34,364 nucleotides of DNA, taken from assembly GCA_018714085.1 (NCBI GenBank), contig DVNY01000160.1, positions 1 through 34,364 on the forward strand. The letters are read 5' to 3'. The position numbers were made by a program, and so were the translations under genes. The notes under the pieces were generated by a model. That model worked only from the letters and a program-made list of their open reading frames with translations. It had not been told where the DNA came from and searched no databases. This document shows positions 18,210 through 27,480 of the stretch, piece by piece. Every line of letters begins with the position of its first letter. Positions within the stretch are counted from its first letter, which is position 1. The DNA comes from Candidatus Caccomonas pullistercoris (lineage in GTDB: Bacteria > Bacteroidota > Bacteroidia > Bacteroidales > Bacteroidaceae).

Positions 18210-18249
18210 CTTGGCACGTGTGAGCCACTCACGGTTCGGCCGTGCCAAG
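18210..18249. terminator. Second hairpin adjacent to the gdhA/mutL terminator
   Basis: CTTGGCACG ... CGTGCCAAG (9-bp perfect), with nested GTGAG-cca-CTCAC. Confidence 0.55.
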
Positions 18250-18268
18250 GATGCTTGCGCATAGTGAA

Positions 18269-20119
18269 TCAGCCGAACAGCCGGTCTATGTTTTCCTGCG
18301 GGATGATGACAATGACCGTCTTTCCGTCCGGGGTATAGTTGGGTGTTTCACAGGCAAACAGTTGTTCAACGAGGGCTTTTATTTCTTTTTCTCCCAATGC
18401 CTGACCTATGGGAACCGCCACTTTCTTGGCCAAGGCGAAAGCTATCGTGTGGTAGATTTCGTCACCGAGGTTTTTGCTGTTTCCTTGGGCGATTTCTTCG
18501 ACAATGTTGAGCAACAGCTGCACAGGGTCGAGGCCTTCGGTGCCGGAGGGGACTCCGTTGACGGCATAGCTGCCGCCACCCATCGGAGAGAGGTCGAACC
18601 CGATGTATTTCAGCTGATCCATGACATCGGTCAGGAGTTTGGCTTGCGAGGGGGGCACTTGCAGCATTTGAGGGAACAGCACCCCTTGTGACAATCCGTG
18701 CTGTTCTTCAATGTTGCGCTTGTAGTGCTCGTAAAGGATACGGATGTGGGCACGGTGCTGATCGATGAGCATGAGGCCGGACTTGACGGAGGTGATCAGG
18801 AAACGGCCCTTGAATTGGATGAAGTTTGTGTCCACACTCTCCCAATCTGTTGTCGTGTCCTCGAAAAGGCTGTCTGGAGCATCCGGCGGTGTTGTCTCTT
18901 CATCGTGGCAGTCCGTTGATGTTGAGGGAGACTGTCGCAATGTGTCGTATAACTCTTTCCAATGTGTGGCTCCGCCGTTTGGCGCTGCGTGTGCTTGCTG
19001 GGCAGTTGGATGGTCAAAGGGGTTGTAGCCGGTGTCAACTTTGACCGACGGGATCGCAGTGTGTTTGTTGTCTGCGAAAGCGGGAATGTCCGGGCGGAAA
19101 CTGACATCGAAATCAATGGTCGGTACGGATGAGAATTTGCCCAAAGCCTCGCGCACCGCAGCCACGATGATGTGCCAGATCTCTTGGTCGTCCTCGAATT
19201 TTATCTCTGTTTTCGTTGGATGGATATTGACGTCGATGCGGGCAGGGTCAACGTTTATGTGGATGAAGAAAGGGATGTTTTCGCCTTCGGGGATTAAGCG
19301 GTCATAGGCGGACAGCACGGCTCGTGTGAAGTAAGGATGCCGCATATAGCGACCGTTGACAAAGAAAAATTGCTGTGCTCCTTTCTTCCTTGAACTCTCT
19401 GGCGTACCGATGAAACCGTCAAGCTTGGCAAGCGAGGTGTCGACATGGATGGGGATAAGGTTCTTGTCGAGTTTCTTCCCGAAGATGCCGAGAATGCGTT
19501 GACGCAGTTTGCCGGCCGACAGGTTGAGCAGGCAGCTCCCTTCGTTGTAGAGCTGCATGGAAACGGCTGGATTGGCCAATGCAATGCGTTCGAATTCGTT
19601 CAGGATGTTGCTTAGTTCCGTTTGGTTGGATTTGAGGAATTTACGCCGGGCCGGGATGTTGTAGAAGAGATTGCTGACCGTGAAATTGGCGCCTACGGAA
19701 CAGGCTGTGGGCTCTTGTTCTATGATTTTCGAACCTTCGATGACAAGGCGTGTTCCCAGTTCTTCTTCGGCAGTACGCGTTTTCAGTTCAACCTGCGCTA
19801 CGGCGACAATAGAAGGCAGGGCTTCTCCTCGGAAGCCCATGGTGTGGAGAGCGTACAAGTCTGTGACATTCCGGATTTTCGACGTGGCATGTCGTTCGAA
19901 AGCTAAGCGCGCGTCTGTCTCCGAAAGTCCGCAACCGTTGTCGACTACTTGGATGCTGGTTTTCCCTGCGTTCACGATCCACACCTGAATGAGCGAAGCA
20001 CCGGCGTCTATGGCGTTTTCGACCAATTCTTTGATGACGGATGCAGGGCGTTGGATGACTTCTCCTGCTGCAATTTGGTTGGCGACGGAGTCCGGCAAAA
20101 GTTGAATGTTTCCTCCCAT
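18269..20119 (-). CDS. mutL: DNA mismatch repair protein MutL
   Basis: IQLLPDSVANQIAAGEVIQRPASVIKELVENAIDAGA, GFRGEALPSI. Start trimmed to MGGNIQLLPD (20119). Confidence 0.96.
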   Translation of the reverse strand: MGGNIQLLPDSVANQIAAGEVIQRPASVIKELVENAIDAGASLIQVWIVNAGKTSIQVVDNGCGLSETDARLAFERHATSKIRNVTDLYALHTMGFRGEALPSIVAVAQVELKTRTAEEELGTRLVIEGSKIIEQEPTACSVGANFTVSNLFYNIPARRKFLKSNQTELSNILNEFERIALANPAVSMQLYNEGSCLLNLSAGKLRQRILGIFGKKLDKNLIPIHVDTSLAKLDGFIGTPESSRKKGAQQFFFVNGRYMRHPYFTRAVLSAYDRLIPEGENIPFFIHINVDPARIDVNIHPTKTEIKFEDDQEIWHIIVAAVREALGKFSSVPTIDFDVSFRPDIPAFADNKHTAIPSVKVDTGYNPFDHPTAQQAHAAPNGGATHWKELYDTLRQSPSTSTDCHDEETTPPDAPDSLFEDTTTDWESVDTNFIQFKGRFLITSVKSGLMLIDQHRAHIRILYEHYKRNIEEQHGLSQGVLFPQMLQVPPSQAKLLTDVMDQLKYIGFDLSPMGGGSYAVNGVPSGTEGLDPVQLLLNIVEEIAQGNSKNLGDEIYHTIAFALAKKVAVPIGQALGEKEIKALVEQLFACETPNYTPDGKTVIVIIPQENIDRLFG

Positions 20120-20130
20120 GGTTTGTTTGG

Positions 20131-21765
20131 TTACGCTTTTTTGCCTAAGGTTTGCAGCGGTGCGGAGCGCCGTATCTGCTTTTTGAGCTCTGTTCCGGCT
20201 TTCTTTGGCCTCCACTCAAACAAGTCGAACTTGTCGCGGGGCCGAATGTAGTCGAACCAAGCGAAGTTTTCGAGTCTGAGTTTGTCGTTGGGAATGATGG
20301 AAATGTCGTAGAAAGTGCCGGTCGCTTCGGGAGTCCATATCCTTTTGAGCTTTCGGTTTTCCATGAACATCCGCAGTTGGCTCGTTTCAGTATAGTTCAG
20401 TCCGACGATGACGCTATCCTCGTCGAGTGGATAGTAGATAACGTAGACGTTGCCCTCCGCTTGGTTTTCCCGGATCTCTCCGTTTTTGAAGTATGACTTC
20501 ATGACTTGACTCGTCACCTGGTTGTAGTGAATGCTGTCGAACTGTTCAATTAGCAGGGCTTGGTTCTCAACACGCACGCTGTCTATGGTGGAGTCGTTGA
20601 GGAAAGTATAGATTTCCTCACCGAGCAGTTGCTGCTTATTGTTCCATACTATGGGATCCCGGTACATGGCCATCCGCCGGATACCAGTGTTGTAGACGAG
20701 CGAGTCGCAGACGGCCTGCACGTCCGAGCGGTAGGCGCGGACGTGGAAGTAGCCGTGCAGCACGCGATAGACGGAGTCGGTGTCCATGTTGTAAGTGAAC
20801 AGACGGAGCGTGTCTGCATGTACGAATAGCGTGTCGGTGATGTTGGAATAATCTTTGAGCAAGGCTTTGTCCGTGGCGTAGGCTTGGCCGGTCAGTTCGT
20901 TGTATTGGCAGTATTCACCAGTGAGCATGTTCTTGTTGGCTTTGTCATCGTATATGACGTTGCCGAAAGCGCGCATCATGCCGCTTTGTTTGTCATATGA
21001 GATGCTGTCGCCTACCATTTGCCGGCCGTTTTTGTTGGCCACTACGGAGCGATCCATCAGGCGGACGTTCTCGCTGGTGGTGTTGTAGTAGGCATGTTCT
21101 GTGTAGATGTTGTTTTCCTTGTCCTTGATGTTTGACGGACCCATCACCTCGGCCCATTTGGTTTGCGTGTTGTAGTGCAGGGTATCGGAAGTGAGGTCGA
21201 ACTTCGGGCTGGTGAGGTGGACGTTGTAGTTGAAGAGGGCTTCTTTTGTGTTGAGGAAGTATTCGCCCCAGTCAGACGTCAGGACGTTGTCGCCGTCGAC
21301 GAGGCGGCCACCCTCGAAAAAATAACCGATGTTGTAAAGGCGGTCGTAGTTGAGGCTGTCTGTGTAAAGTGTGGATTCGCGGTGCTTCATCACGACGTTG
21401 TGCCGGACTTGTGCGAGTTGCGTGTTCCCGTCGTAAAAAAGATTGTCGCCCGTCAGCGAGAGTGTGTCGCCTTGGATGATTTTCACATGTCCGAACGCTT
21501 CGACGGAGTTTGTCGTTTCGTACTGGTATGCGCTGTCGCAGTACATTTGGATGCCGTTATGGAACAAATGTACATTGCCCGTGAGGATACGGGCGTCGGG
21601 GTTGAGAAACTGGTTATGCCTGAGGTTGTCCGAGTGGATGAGTTCGACGATGTCCTTGCTCGGCGTTCTCGGCCTGTCGGTTTGAGAGAAAGCATAGGCT
21701 TGGACAAGGAAGAGGAACATCCCGGTCCAAGCCATCCTAAGTAAGTATGAGTGACGGCTCATCAC
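20131..21765 (-). CDS. OstA-like (LptA/LptD N-terminal-like) outer-membrane biogenesis protein
   Basis: Repetitive beta-strand periodicity (DNLFYDGNTQLAQVRHNVVMKHRESTLYTDSLNYD...), N-terminal signal, genomic context with two periplasmic PPIases. Confidence 0.8.
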   Translation of the reverse strand: MMSRHSYLLRMAWTGMFLFLVQAYAFSQTDRPRTPSKDIVELIHSDNLRHNQFLNPDARILTGNVHLFHNGIQMYCDSAYQYETTNSVEAFGHVKIIQGDTLSLTGDNLFYDGNTQLAQVRHNVVMKHRESTLYTDSLNYDRLYNIGYFFEGGRLVDGDNVLTSDWGEYFLNTKEALFNYNVHLTSPKFDLTSDTLHYNTQTKWAEVMGPSNIKDKENNIYTEHAYYNTTSENVRLMDRSVVANKNGRQMVGDSISYDKQSGMMRAFGNVIYDDKANKNMLTGEYCQYNELTGQAYATDKALLKDYSNITDTLFVHADTLRLFTYNMDTDSVYRVLHGYFHVRAYRSDVQAVCDSLVYNTGIRRMAMYRDPIVWNNKQQLLGEEIYTFLNDSTIDSVRVENQALLIEQFDSIHYNQVTSQVMKSYFKNGEIRENQAEGNVYVIYYPLDEDSVIVGLNYTETSQLRMFMENRKLKRIWTPEATGTFYDISIIPNDKLRLENFAWFDYIRPRDKFDLFEWRPKKAGTELKKQIRRSAPLQTLGKKA

Positions 21766-21778
21766 GTAGTCACGTTTA

Positions 21779-23143
21779 TCATTTTTGCCACCCGGAGTAT
21801 TTCAGGTCGCATTCTGCGATTTCCGGGTTCATTCTGACGTAAGTTGTCTTTAACTTGTCTTTTATCCATTGCTCAATTTTTTCTTCGCGGCGTTTAGCCA
21901 GTACTCGGTCTTTGAGCAGTTGGAAATCTTCTTGCATGTTGGCGCGGTGGCGTTCGATGCGGTTCTTGACTTTGACGATGGCACAAACTTCCTGACCGCC
22001 GTTCTTGATCATTGTGAACGGCTGGGAAATCTCGCCTGTTTTAAGTGTGTCGACGACTTTGGCGACGTCTTGGGGCAAGTCCTGCATTTTGAAGCGCGAC
22101 GTTCTCTCTCCCATTTCCTCGTCCACGTTAACCATGATGCCATGGTTGTTACGTGTGTCTTTATCGTCAGATATGTAGGCAGCACCTTCGTCGAAAGAGA
22201 ATTTTCCTGCACGGATGTCGTTGCCGATGGAGTCCAAGCGCGACAGTGCCTTGTCTATTTCGTCTTGTGGAACTTCGGGCTTCAACAAGATGTGGCGGAC
22301 GTTGACCTTGTCGCCCTGTCTGCCAATAAGTTGTATGATATGGTAGCCATATTCTGTCTTGACGATCTTCGACACTTTCTTGGGATCTGTAAGGCTGAAT
22401 GCCACGTTCGCAAATTCCGGGGCGAGTGCCGTGCGGTTCATGTAGCCAAGTTCTCCGCCATTCCGGGCGCTGCCGTCTTGTGAGTAAAGCATTGCGAGTG
22501 TGGAAAACTCTGTCTCGCCTTCGTTCACGCGGCGTGCGTATTCGCGCAGCTGATTTTCTACGCGTTCAACCTCTTTCCGAGGTACCTCTGGCGTTTGTGT
22601 GATGATTTGCACTTCCACTTGTGTCGGGACAAGGGGAAGGCTGTCTTCGGGCATGTCTTTGTAGAATAGGCGGACTTCGGCGGGAGTGACCTTCACGTTT
22701 TCCACAATCTTTTGTTGCATTCGTTGGATGCGTAGGTTGTTGCGTGCGGGCTCACGCCACATTTCGCGGAGCTGACGCATCGTCTTCTTTGTGAATTGTT
22801 CAATGCGTTCCGTAGATCCGAAGTTTTGCAAGTATTGATTCTCACGGAAGCTGATTTCCGATTGTACCTCAGTCTCGGTCACTTCTATGCTGTCGATTTC
22901 CGCTTGATGCAGGAAGAGCTTCTGTACGGCAATCAGTTCTGCGATCCGGCAAAATGGGTCGCCGTCGTATTGCTGCCCGCTGAGTTCTGCATTCAGGCGT
23001 TCGGCTTCCACGTCGGAGCGAAGAATCGGATCGTCACCGACAATCCAAATCACCTCGTCGACAATGTTGTTTTGTGCTCCTGCTGAAATACCACAGGCCA
23101 AACTCATGACGAGGATGGAGGCCAGTTTTCTGATTTTAGTCAT
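21779..23143 (-). CDS. Parvulin-type peptidyl-prolyl isomerase, SurA-like
   Basis: Signal peptide; rotamase segments SQDGSARNGGELGYMNRTALAPEFANVAFSL and VSKIVKTEYGYHIIQLIGRQGDKVNVRHILLKP. Confidence 0.9.
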   Translation of the reverse strand: MTKIRKLASILVMSLACGISAGAQNNIVDEVIWIVGDDPILRSDVEAERLNAELSGQQYDGDPFCRIAELIAVQKLFLHQAEIDSIEVTETEVQSEISFRENQYLQNFGSTERIEQFTKKTMRQLREMWREPARNNLRIQRMQQKIVENVKVTPAEVRLFYKDMPEDSLPLVPTQVEVQIITQTPEVPRKEVERVENQLREYARRVNEGETEFSTLAMLYSQDGSARNGGELGYMNRTALAPEFANVAFSLTDPKKVSKIVKTEYGYHIIQLIGRQGDKVNVRHILLKPEVPQDEIDKALSRLDSIGNDIRAGKFSFDEGAAYISDDKDTRNNHGIMVNVDEEMGERTSRFKMQDLPQDVAKVVDTLKTGEISQPFTMIKNGGQEVCAIVKVKNRIERHRANMQEDFQLLKDRVLAKRREEKIEQWIKDKLKTTYVRMNPEIAECDLKYSGWQK

Positions 23144-24569
23144 TGTGATTGTTTACCGTTTTCAGGATTTCCTTGTTTACCTCGAACGTATATTTTTTCC
23201 TGAGGCTTTCCACCCATTGGCGTTCGAGCTCTTCTTGATAATCGCCGATGACCATGCCCATGGCGTCGTTGAGTTCCTTGGGATTGTTCAACTTCTTGCC
23301 GGCCACGCCGATATAGTCGAAACCCTCCGGACGCTTTACCTGCGGTCCGTCGAAGACCAGCTCGTCGACATATTGGTTGTCGCCTTTCTTGAAGTAGTCA
23401 GGAATCATCACCTTGACGCGTTCGGTCGAATCCGTGTTGAATGTCTTGTCAATGGCGTCGTCCCAGCTGTTGTCCTTGATTTTCCGCAGCATTTTGGCGA
23501 CGGGTTTAATCAACTTCTTGTCGGTCGTGTAAAACAGGAAGCCCTTGAAGCGCGGTTCTGTCCATTTGTAGGATTTCTTGTGTTCTTTGAAGTATTTTTT
23601 GAGACCGACGGTGTCGCTCGCGGCCTTATCCCAGACTTTTGCTTTGCTGATGTCGTAGAGGAGCAGGCCGTCGTAGTATTCCTGAATCAAGTATTTCAGG
23701 GTGGGGTCTTGTGCAGTGGCTTTGTTCAGCAGGCTGTCAATCACCATGTCGCGGGTCAGCTTCCCGTGGGAAGCGCTGATCATTTTTTGAATGGTATGTT
23801 CCCCCGATTCTTCTTTGATGTCGCGTCGTTCGAGCGCTTTGACGAGGGTCGGTTTCAGCTCTGCGTATGATTCGAGCGGGCGGCGTCCGTTCATCCGGAT
23901 GATGTGGAAACCGACGGGTGACTCTATGGGTTGTGATGTCTCGCCGTCTTTCAGCTTGTAGGCCGCGTCTTCAAATGCTTTGATTGTTGAGCCGGGGCCG
24001 ATCCATGGGAGCTGGCCACCTTTTTGCGCTGTTCCCCGGTCTTCGGAATACTGGTGTGCCAGCAAGGCAAAGTCGGCGCCACCTTGAACCAAGTCATAGA
24101 TAGAGTCGACACGCTGTTTCACACTAACATAGTAGGCTTCTGTGGCATCTTGTGGCAGTCTGAAGAAAATGTGTGCCGGGTGGATCAGGTCTTTTCCACC
24201 CATGCGCTGCTCCAGGCGGCTGTAAAGCTGGCGAGCCACGGAGTCGATATACATTGTGTCTATCAGCATGGGCGTCAACTGCATGTCGCGATAGTTCTCA
24301 AATTCTTTTCGGAACGATGCAGTCGTGTCCAGACGTGCGGCTAAGGCGTCTTCAACTTTCAGTTTGTAGTTGATGAACATGTCGACATATGCGTCGAGGC
24401 TCGTCTGCTCCGCTTTGTTTGCCGTGTTGTTCTTGTTGAATGAGTATTCGAACTCTGACCGTGTGATGTCCTTGCCGTTTATTTTCATCAGGACGGGGTC
24501 GTCTATGACCTTGCCTGCCCCGGTGGAGCAGGCAAGGCATAAGGCGATAGTGCCGAGAAGTTTTTTCAT
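23136..24569 (-). CDS. Parvulin-type peptidyl-prolyl isomerase (second paralogue)
   Basis: Signal peptide MKKLLGTIALCLACSTG; YSEDRGTAQKGGQLPWIGPGSTIKAFEDAAYKLKDGETSQPIESPVGFHIIRMNGRRP. Start trimmed from 24941, because the upstream part of that ORF is an alternate frame of guaB. Confidence 0.9.
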   Translation of the reverse strand: MKKLLGTIALCLACSTGAGKVIDDPVLMKINGKDITRSEFEYSFNKNNTANKAEQTSLDAYVDMFINYKLKVEDALAARLDTTASFRKEFENYRDMQLTPMLIDTMYIDSVARQLYSRLEQRMGGKDLIHPAHIFFRLPQDATEAYYVSVKQRVDSIYDLVQGGADFALLAHQYSEDRGTAQKGGQLPWIGPGSTIKAFEDAAYKLKDGETSQPIESPVGFHIIRMNGRRPLESYAELKPTLVKALERRDIKEESGEHTIQKMISASHGKLTRDMVIDSLLNKATAQDPTLKYLIQEYYDGLLLYDISKAKVWDKAASDTVGLKKYFKEHKKSYKWTEPRFKGFLFYTTDKKLIKPVAKMLRKIKDNSWDDAIDKTFNTDSTERVKVMIPDYFKKGDNQYVDELVFDGPQVKRPEGFDYIGVAGKKLNNPKELNDAMGMVIGDYQEELERQWVESLRKKYTFEVNKEILKTVNNHND

Positions 24570-24588
24570 CTGGGTGTGAGGTTTTGAA

Positions 24589-26067
24589 TTATTCGGGGCG
24601 GCTGTAATTGGGCGCCTCGCTGGTAATGGTGATGTCGTGCGGGTGGCTTTCGAGCACGCCGGCGTTCGTGATGCGGGCGAACTTGGCGTCGTGCAGGGCC
24701 TCGATCGTGCCGGCTCCGCAGTAGCCCATGCCCGAACGCAGACCGCCGACCAACTGGTAGATGACCTCTTGAACGGAACCTTTGTAGGGAACGCGGCCGG
24801 CGATGCCTTCGGGGACGAGTTTCTTGGCGTCGACCACCGACGACTGGAAGTAGCGGTCTTTCGACCCGTTCTCCATGGCTTCGAGAGAGCCCATGCCGCG
24901 GTAGGTCTTGAATTTGCGGCCGTTGAAGATGATGGTTTCACCCGGCGATTCTTCCGTGCCGGCCACGAGTGAGCCGACCATTACGCAGTCGCCGCCGGCT
25001 GCCAAAGCCTTGACCACGTCGCCCGAGTAGCGCAAGCCGCCATCGGCGATGAGGGGGATGCCGGTGCCTTTGAGTGCGCAGGCCACGTCATAAACGGCTG
25101 ACAATTGGGGGACTCCAACGCCGGCGATGATGCGCGTCGTGCAGATGGATCCCGGTCCGATACCGACTTTGACGGCGTCGGCGCCGGCCTCAGCCAGCAT
25201 TTTGGCAGCTGCGCCTGTGGCGACGTTGCCTACGACGATGTCCACATCCTTGAAACTGGCTTTGGCTTCGCGCAGTTTTTCGATAACGTATTTCGAGTGG
25301 CCGTGGGCGGTGTCGATGACGATGGCGTCGACGCCAGCCTTGATGAGGGCTTCCATGCGGTCGAGTGTGTCGTTCGTCACGCCGACGCCTGCGGCCACGC
25401 GGAGGCGGCCTTTGGCGTCCTTGCAGGCCATGGGTTTGTCTTTGGCTTTCGTAATATCTTTATAGGTGATCAGGCCGACAAGCCGTCCTTCGCGGTCGAC
25501 GACAGGGAGCTTCTCAATCTTGTTTTCTTGCAGGATCTGTGAAGCCGAGGTCAGGTCGGTCTGTTGCGTGGTGGTCACGAGGTTCTCGCTCGTCATGACG
25601 TCGTCGATGAGTTTGTCCATCTCGCGTTCGAACCGGAGGTCGCGGTTCGTCACGATGCCGACCAGCTTGCGGTCGTCGTCAACGACGGGGATGCCGCCGA
25701 TGTGGTACTCGCGCATCAGCATGAGTGCGTCGCGGACGGTTTTGCCGCGCTGGATGGTGACGGGGTCGTATATCATGCCGTTTTCGGCACGCTTGACGAT
25801 AGCCACTTGGCGGGCTTGCTCGTCGATCGGCATGTTCTTGTGGATGACGCCGATTCCGCCTTCACGGGCTATGGCGATAGCCATGGGCGCTTCGGTTACG
25901 GTGTCCATTGCGGCTGTGACGAACGGCACTTTCAATTCGATGTGGCGTGAAAAGTGCGTGGAGAGCGACACTGTGCGCGGGAGGACTTCGGAATAAGCGG
26001 GAACAAGGAGGACGTCGTCAAAGGTCAAACCGTCCATCACGATTTTGTCAGCAATAAATGATGTCAT
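24589..26067 (-). CDS. guaB: Inosine-5'-monophosphate dehydrogenase
   Basis: [19 protein letters not shown], tandem CBS domains, [20 protein letters not shown] catalytic loop, [19 protein letters not shown]. Confidence 0.98.
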   Translation of the reverse strand: MTSFIADKIVMDGLTFDDVLLVPAYSEVLPRTVSLSTHFSRHIELKVPFVTAAMDTVTEAPMAIAIAREGGIGVIHKNMPIDEQARQVAIVKRAENGMIYDPVTIQRGKTVRDALMLMREYHIGGIPVVDDDRKLVGIVTNRDLRFEREMDKLIDDVMTSENLVTTTQQTDLTSASQILQENKIEKLPVVDREGRLVGLITYKDITKAKDKPMACKDAKGRLRVAAGVGVTNDTLDRMEALIKAGVDAIVIDTAHGHSKYVIEKLREAKASFKDVDIVVGNVATGAAAKMLAEAGADAVKVGIGPGSICTTRIIAGVGVPQLSAVYDVACALKGTGIPLIADGGLRYSGDVVKALAAGGDCVMVGSLVAGTEESPGETIIFNGRKFKTYRGMGSLEAMENGSKDRYFQSSVVDAKKLVPEGIAGRVPYKGSVQEVIYQLVGGLRSGMGYCGAGTIEALHDAKFARITNAGVLESHPHDITITSEAPNYSRPE

Positions 26068-26089
26068 GAGGGTAGTGATTTTATTGCAC

Positions 26090-26098
26090 GCAAATTTA
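26090..26098 (-). promoter_or_regulatory. Candidate guaB operon promoter (-7 TAAATTTGC)
   Basis: TAAATTTGC on the minus strand with TTTTG about 22 nt upstream (26121-26125). Confidence 0.65.
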
Positions 26099-26271
26099 CA
26101 AGTTTCCGGCCAACTGACCGCAAAAGTCGACGACTATTTTTGTAATTTTATCACTTGACGGGCTTGGAGGGGTGGCTTGATAGGGTGGAGTGGGGCGAAT
26201 GGCGGAGGTCCTGCCGTGCGCCCGGACACGGGGTCATGTGCCGGCGAGTCTCCGGACGCGTCGGGCGTGAA

Positions 26272-26335
26272 GACGGGAACTGCGACAGGAAAAACTGTCG
26301 CAGTGACAGGACAGACGGAAGCAGTTTCCGTTTTT
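26272..26335. repeat. Intergenic 21-bp periodic dyad repeat array (site D)
   Basis: ACTGCGACAG-gaaaaa-CTGTCGCAGT perfect 10-bp dyad; GACAGG starts at 26284 and 26305 (21 bp apart), further degenerate copy downstream. Confidence 0.75.
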
Positions 26336-26357
26336 CTTTGCAGGGGATGCGTCCCGC

Positions 26358-27368
26358 TCACTTCGTCGGGAGGCCTTTCAGCCGGTGGACCACAGCCTGC
26401 ATCCGGCCATAGATTCCAGTCATGAGGCAGAAAAGGCGGTAGTGTGGGCGCAAGGGCATGTAGCCGAATTTGCGGCGCATGGTCGGGTCGACAAGGTTGA
26501 GGTCGGCGCTGCGCCAATGCTCATGAAGTTTCCGGCTTATGATGAGGTTCTCCTCTTTTGTAAACTTTTTTCGGTGGCGGCGCCAATAAATGTACAGTTC
26601 GATGAGGATGCGCCAATGGTGTGTCTCTTGCTGGGCCAGCACTGAGCGGGCAACCCCCTCGGCGACCAGTTGGCGCTTCATGCTCAGTTCGGCATCGAGG
26701 CGGTCGAAGTGGCGGATGCTGCACCGGCGGGTGGTCGACTGGTCGTGCTGGCGGTAATAGTATTTCCCGCCAGACAGGCGGACCTGTCGGCAGTGAAGGA
26801 AGTGGATTCGTGTCGTGTTGTCGTCACTGAATAGCCGGCAGCTGTCGTCGAAAGGGTAGCGCTGATGAATTTCCCGCCGCACGAGGTAGAGCCCGTGCAG
26901 GCTCCAATCCATGCTTAGGCGGAAGGCTTCTTCACCCGTAAAACAGCAGCCAGAGGCGCGGAGGGGGTAGGGGGCGTAGCACCCTGACGACTGGTAAAAG
27001 TAGACGAGTTCGAAAAGCGCGGCGTCGGTCTCGGGTGTGGCGGTGGCTGCGGCGTAGGCCTTGGCCAAAGCGTCGGGGGCCAGCCAGTCGTCGCTGTCGA
27101 CCATGGTCACAAACTCGCCGTCGGCTCGTGTCAGCCCGTAATTGCGCGCCCGGGCTTGCCCCAGGTTCTCGCTGTGGCGCAGCAGGACGAAGCGCGGGTC
27201 GGCGTCAGCATAGCGCTTCATGATGCGCCATGTGCCGTCTGTCGAGGCGTCGTCGATGCAGACAATCTGTATCTCCCTGAGCGTCTGTCCGACGAGGGAG
27301 TCTAGGCATTGTGTGAGATAGGCTTGGGCGTTGTATGCAGCGACCAAGATGGTGACCTTGTGGGGCAT
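26358..27368 (-). CDS. Family 2 glycosyltransferase
   Basis: KVTILVAAYNAQAYLTQCLDSLVGQTL...IDDASTDGT...VDSDDW GT-A fold signature. Confidence 0.92.
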   Translation of the reverse strand: MPHKVTILVAAYNAQAYLTQCLDSLVGQTLREIQIVCIDDASTDGTWRIMKRYADADPRFVLLRHSENLGQARARNYGLTRADGEFVTMVDSDDWLAPDALAKAYAAATATPETDAALFELVYFYQSSGCYAPYPLRASGCCFTGEEAFRLSMDWSLHGLYLVRREIHQRYPFDDSCRLFSDDNTTRIHFLHCRQVRLSGGKYYYRQHDQSTTRRCSIRHFDRLDAELSMKRQLVAEGVARSVLAQQETHHWRILIELYIYWRRHRKKFTKEENLIISRKLHEHWRSADLNLVDPTMRRKFGYMPLRPHYRLFCLMTGIYGRMQAVVHRLKGLPTK

Positions 27369-27448
27369 TCGTGCCGGTTTTCAGCTGTGGTGATGAAGAG
27401 GTTTTTCCTCTTTCTTGTGCGAAAGTAAGCATTCTGTGAGAAAAATGC

Positions 27449-27456
27449 TAACTTTG
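27449..27456 (+). promoter_or_regulatory. Candidate -7 element for the glycosyltransferase run
   Basis: TAACTTTG matches TAnnTTTG, 25 nt upstream of the likely start at 27481. Confidence 0.55.
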
Positions 27457-27480
27457 TCCCACCAAAAATGCCGACAATTT

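Noticed and set aside
24570-24941. N-terminal 124-aa extension of the PPIase ORF
   Set aside because: S/T/P/R-rich alternate frame of guaB; the true start with a signal peptide is at 24569.
26134-26517. 127-aa minus ORF across the site D repeat array
   Set aside because: Overlaps the GT2 3' end and owes its openness to the 21-nt repeat period.
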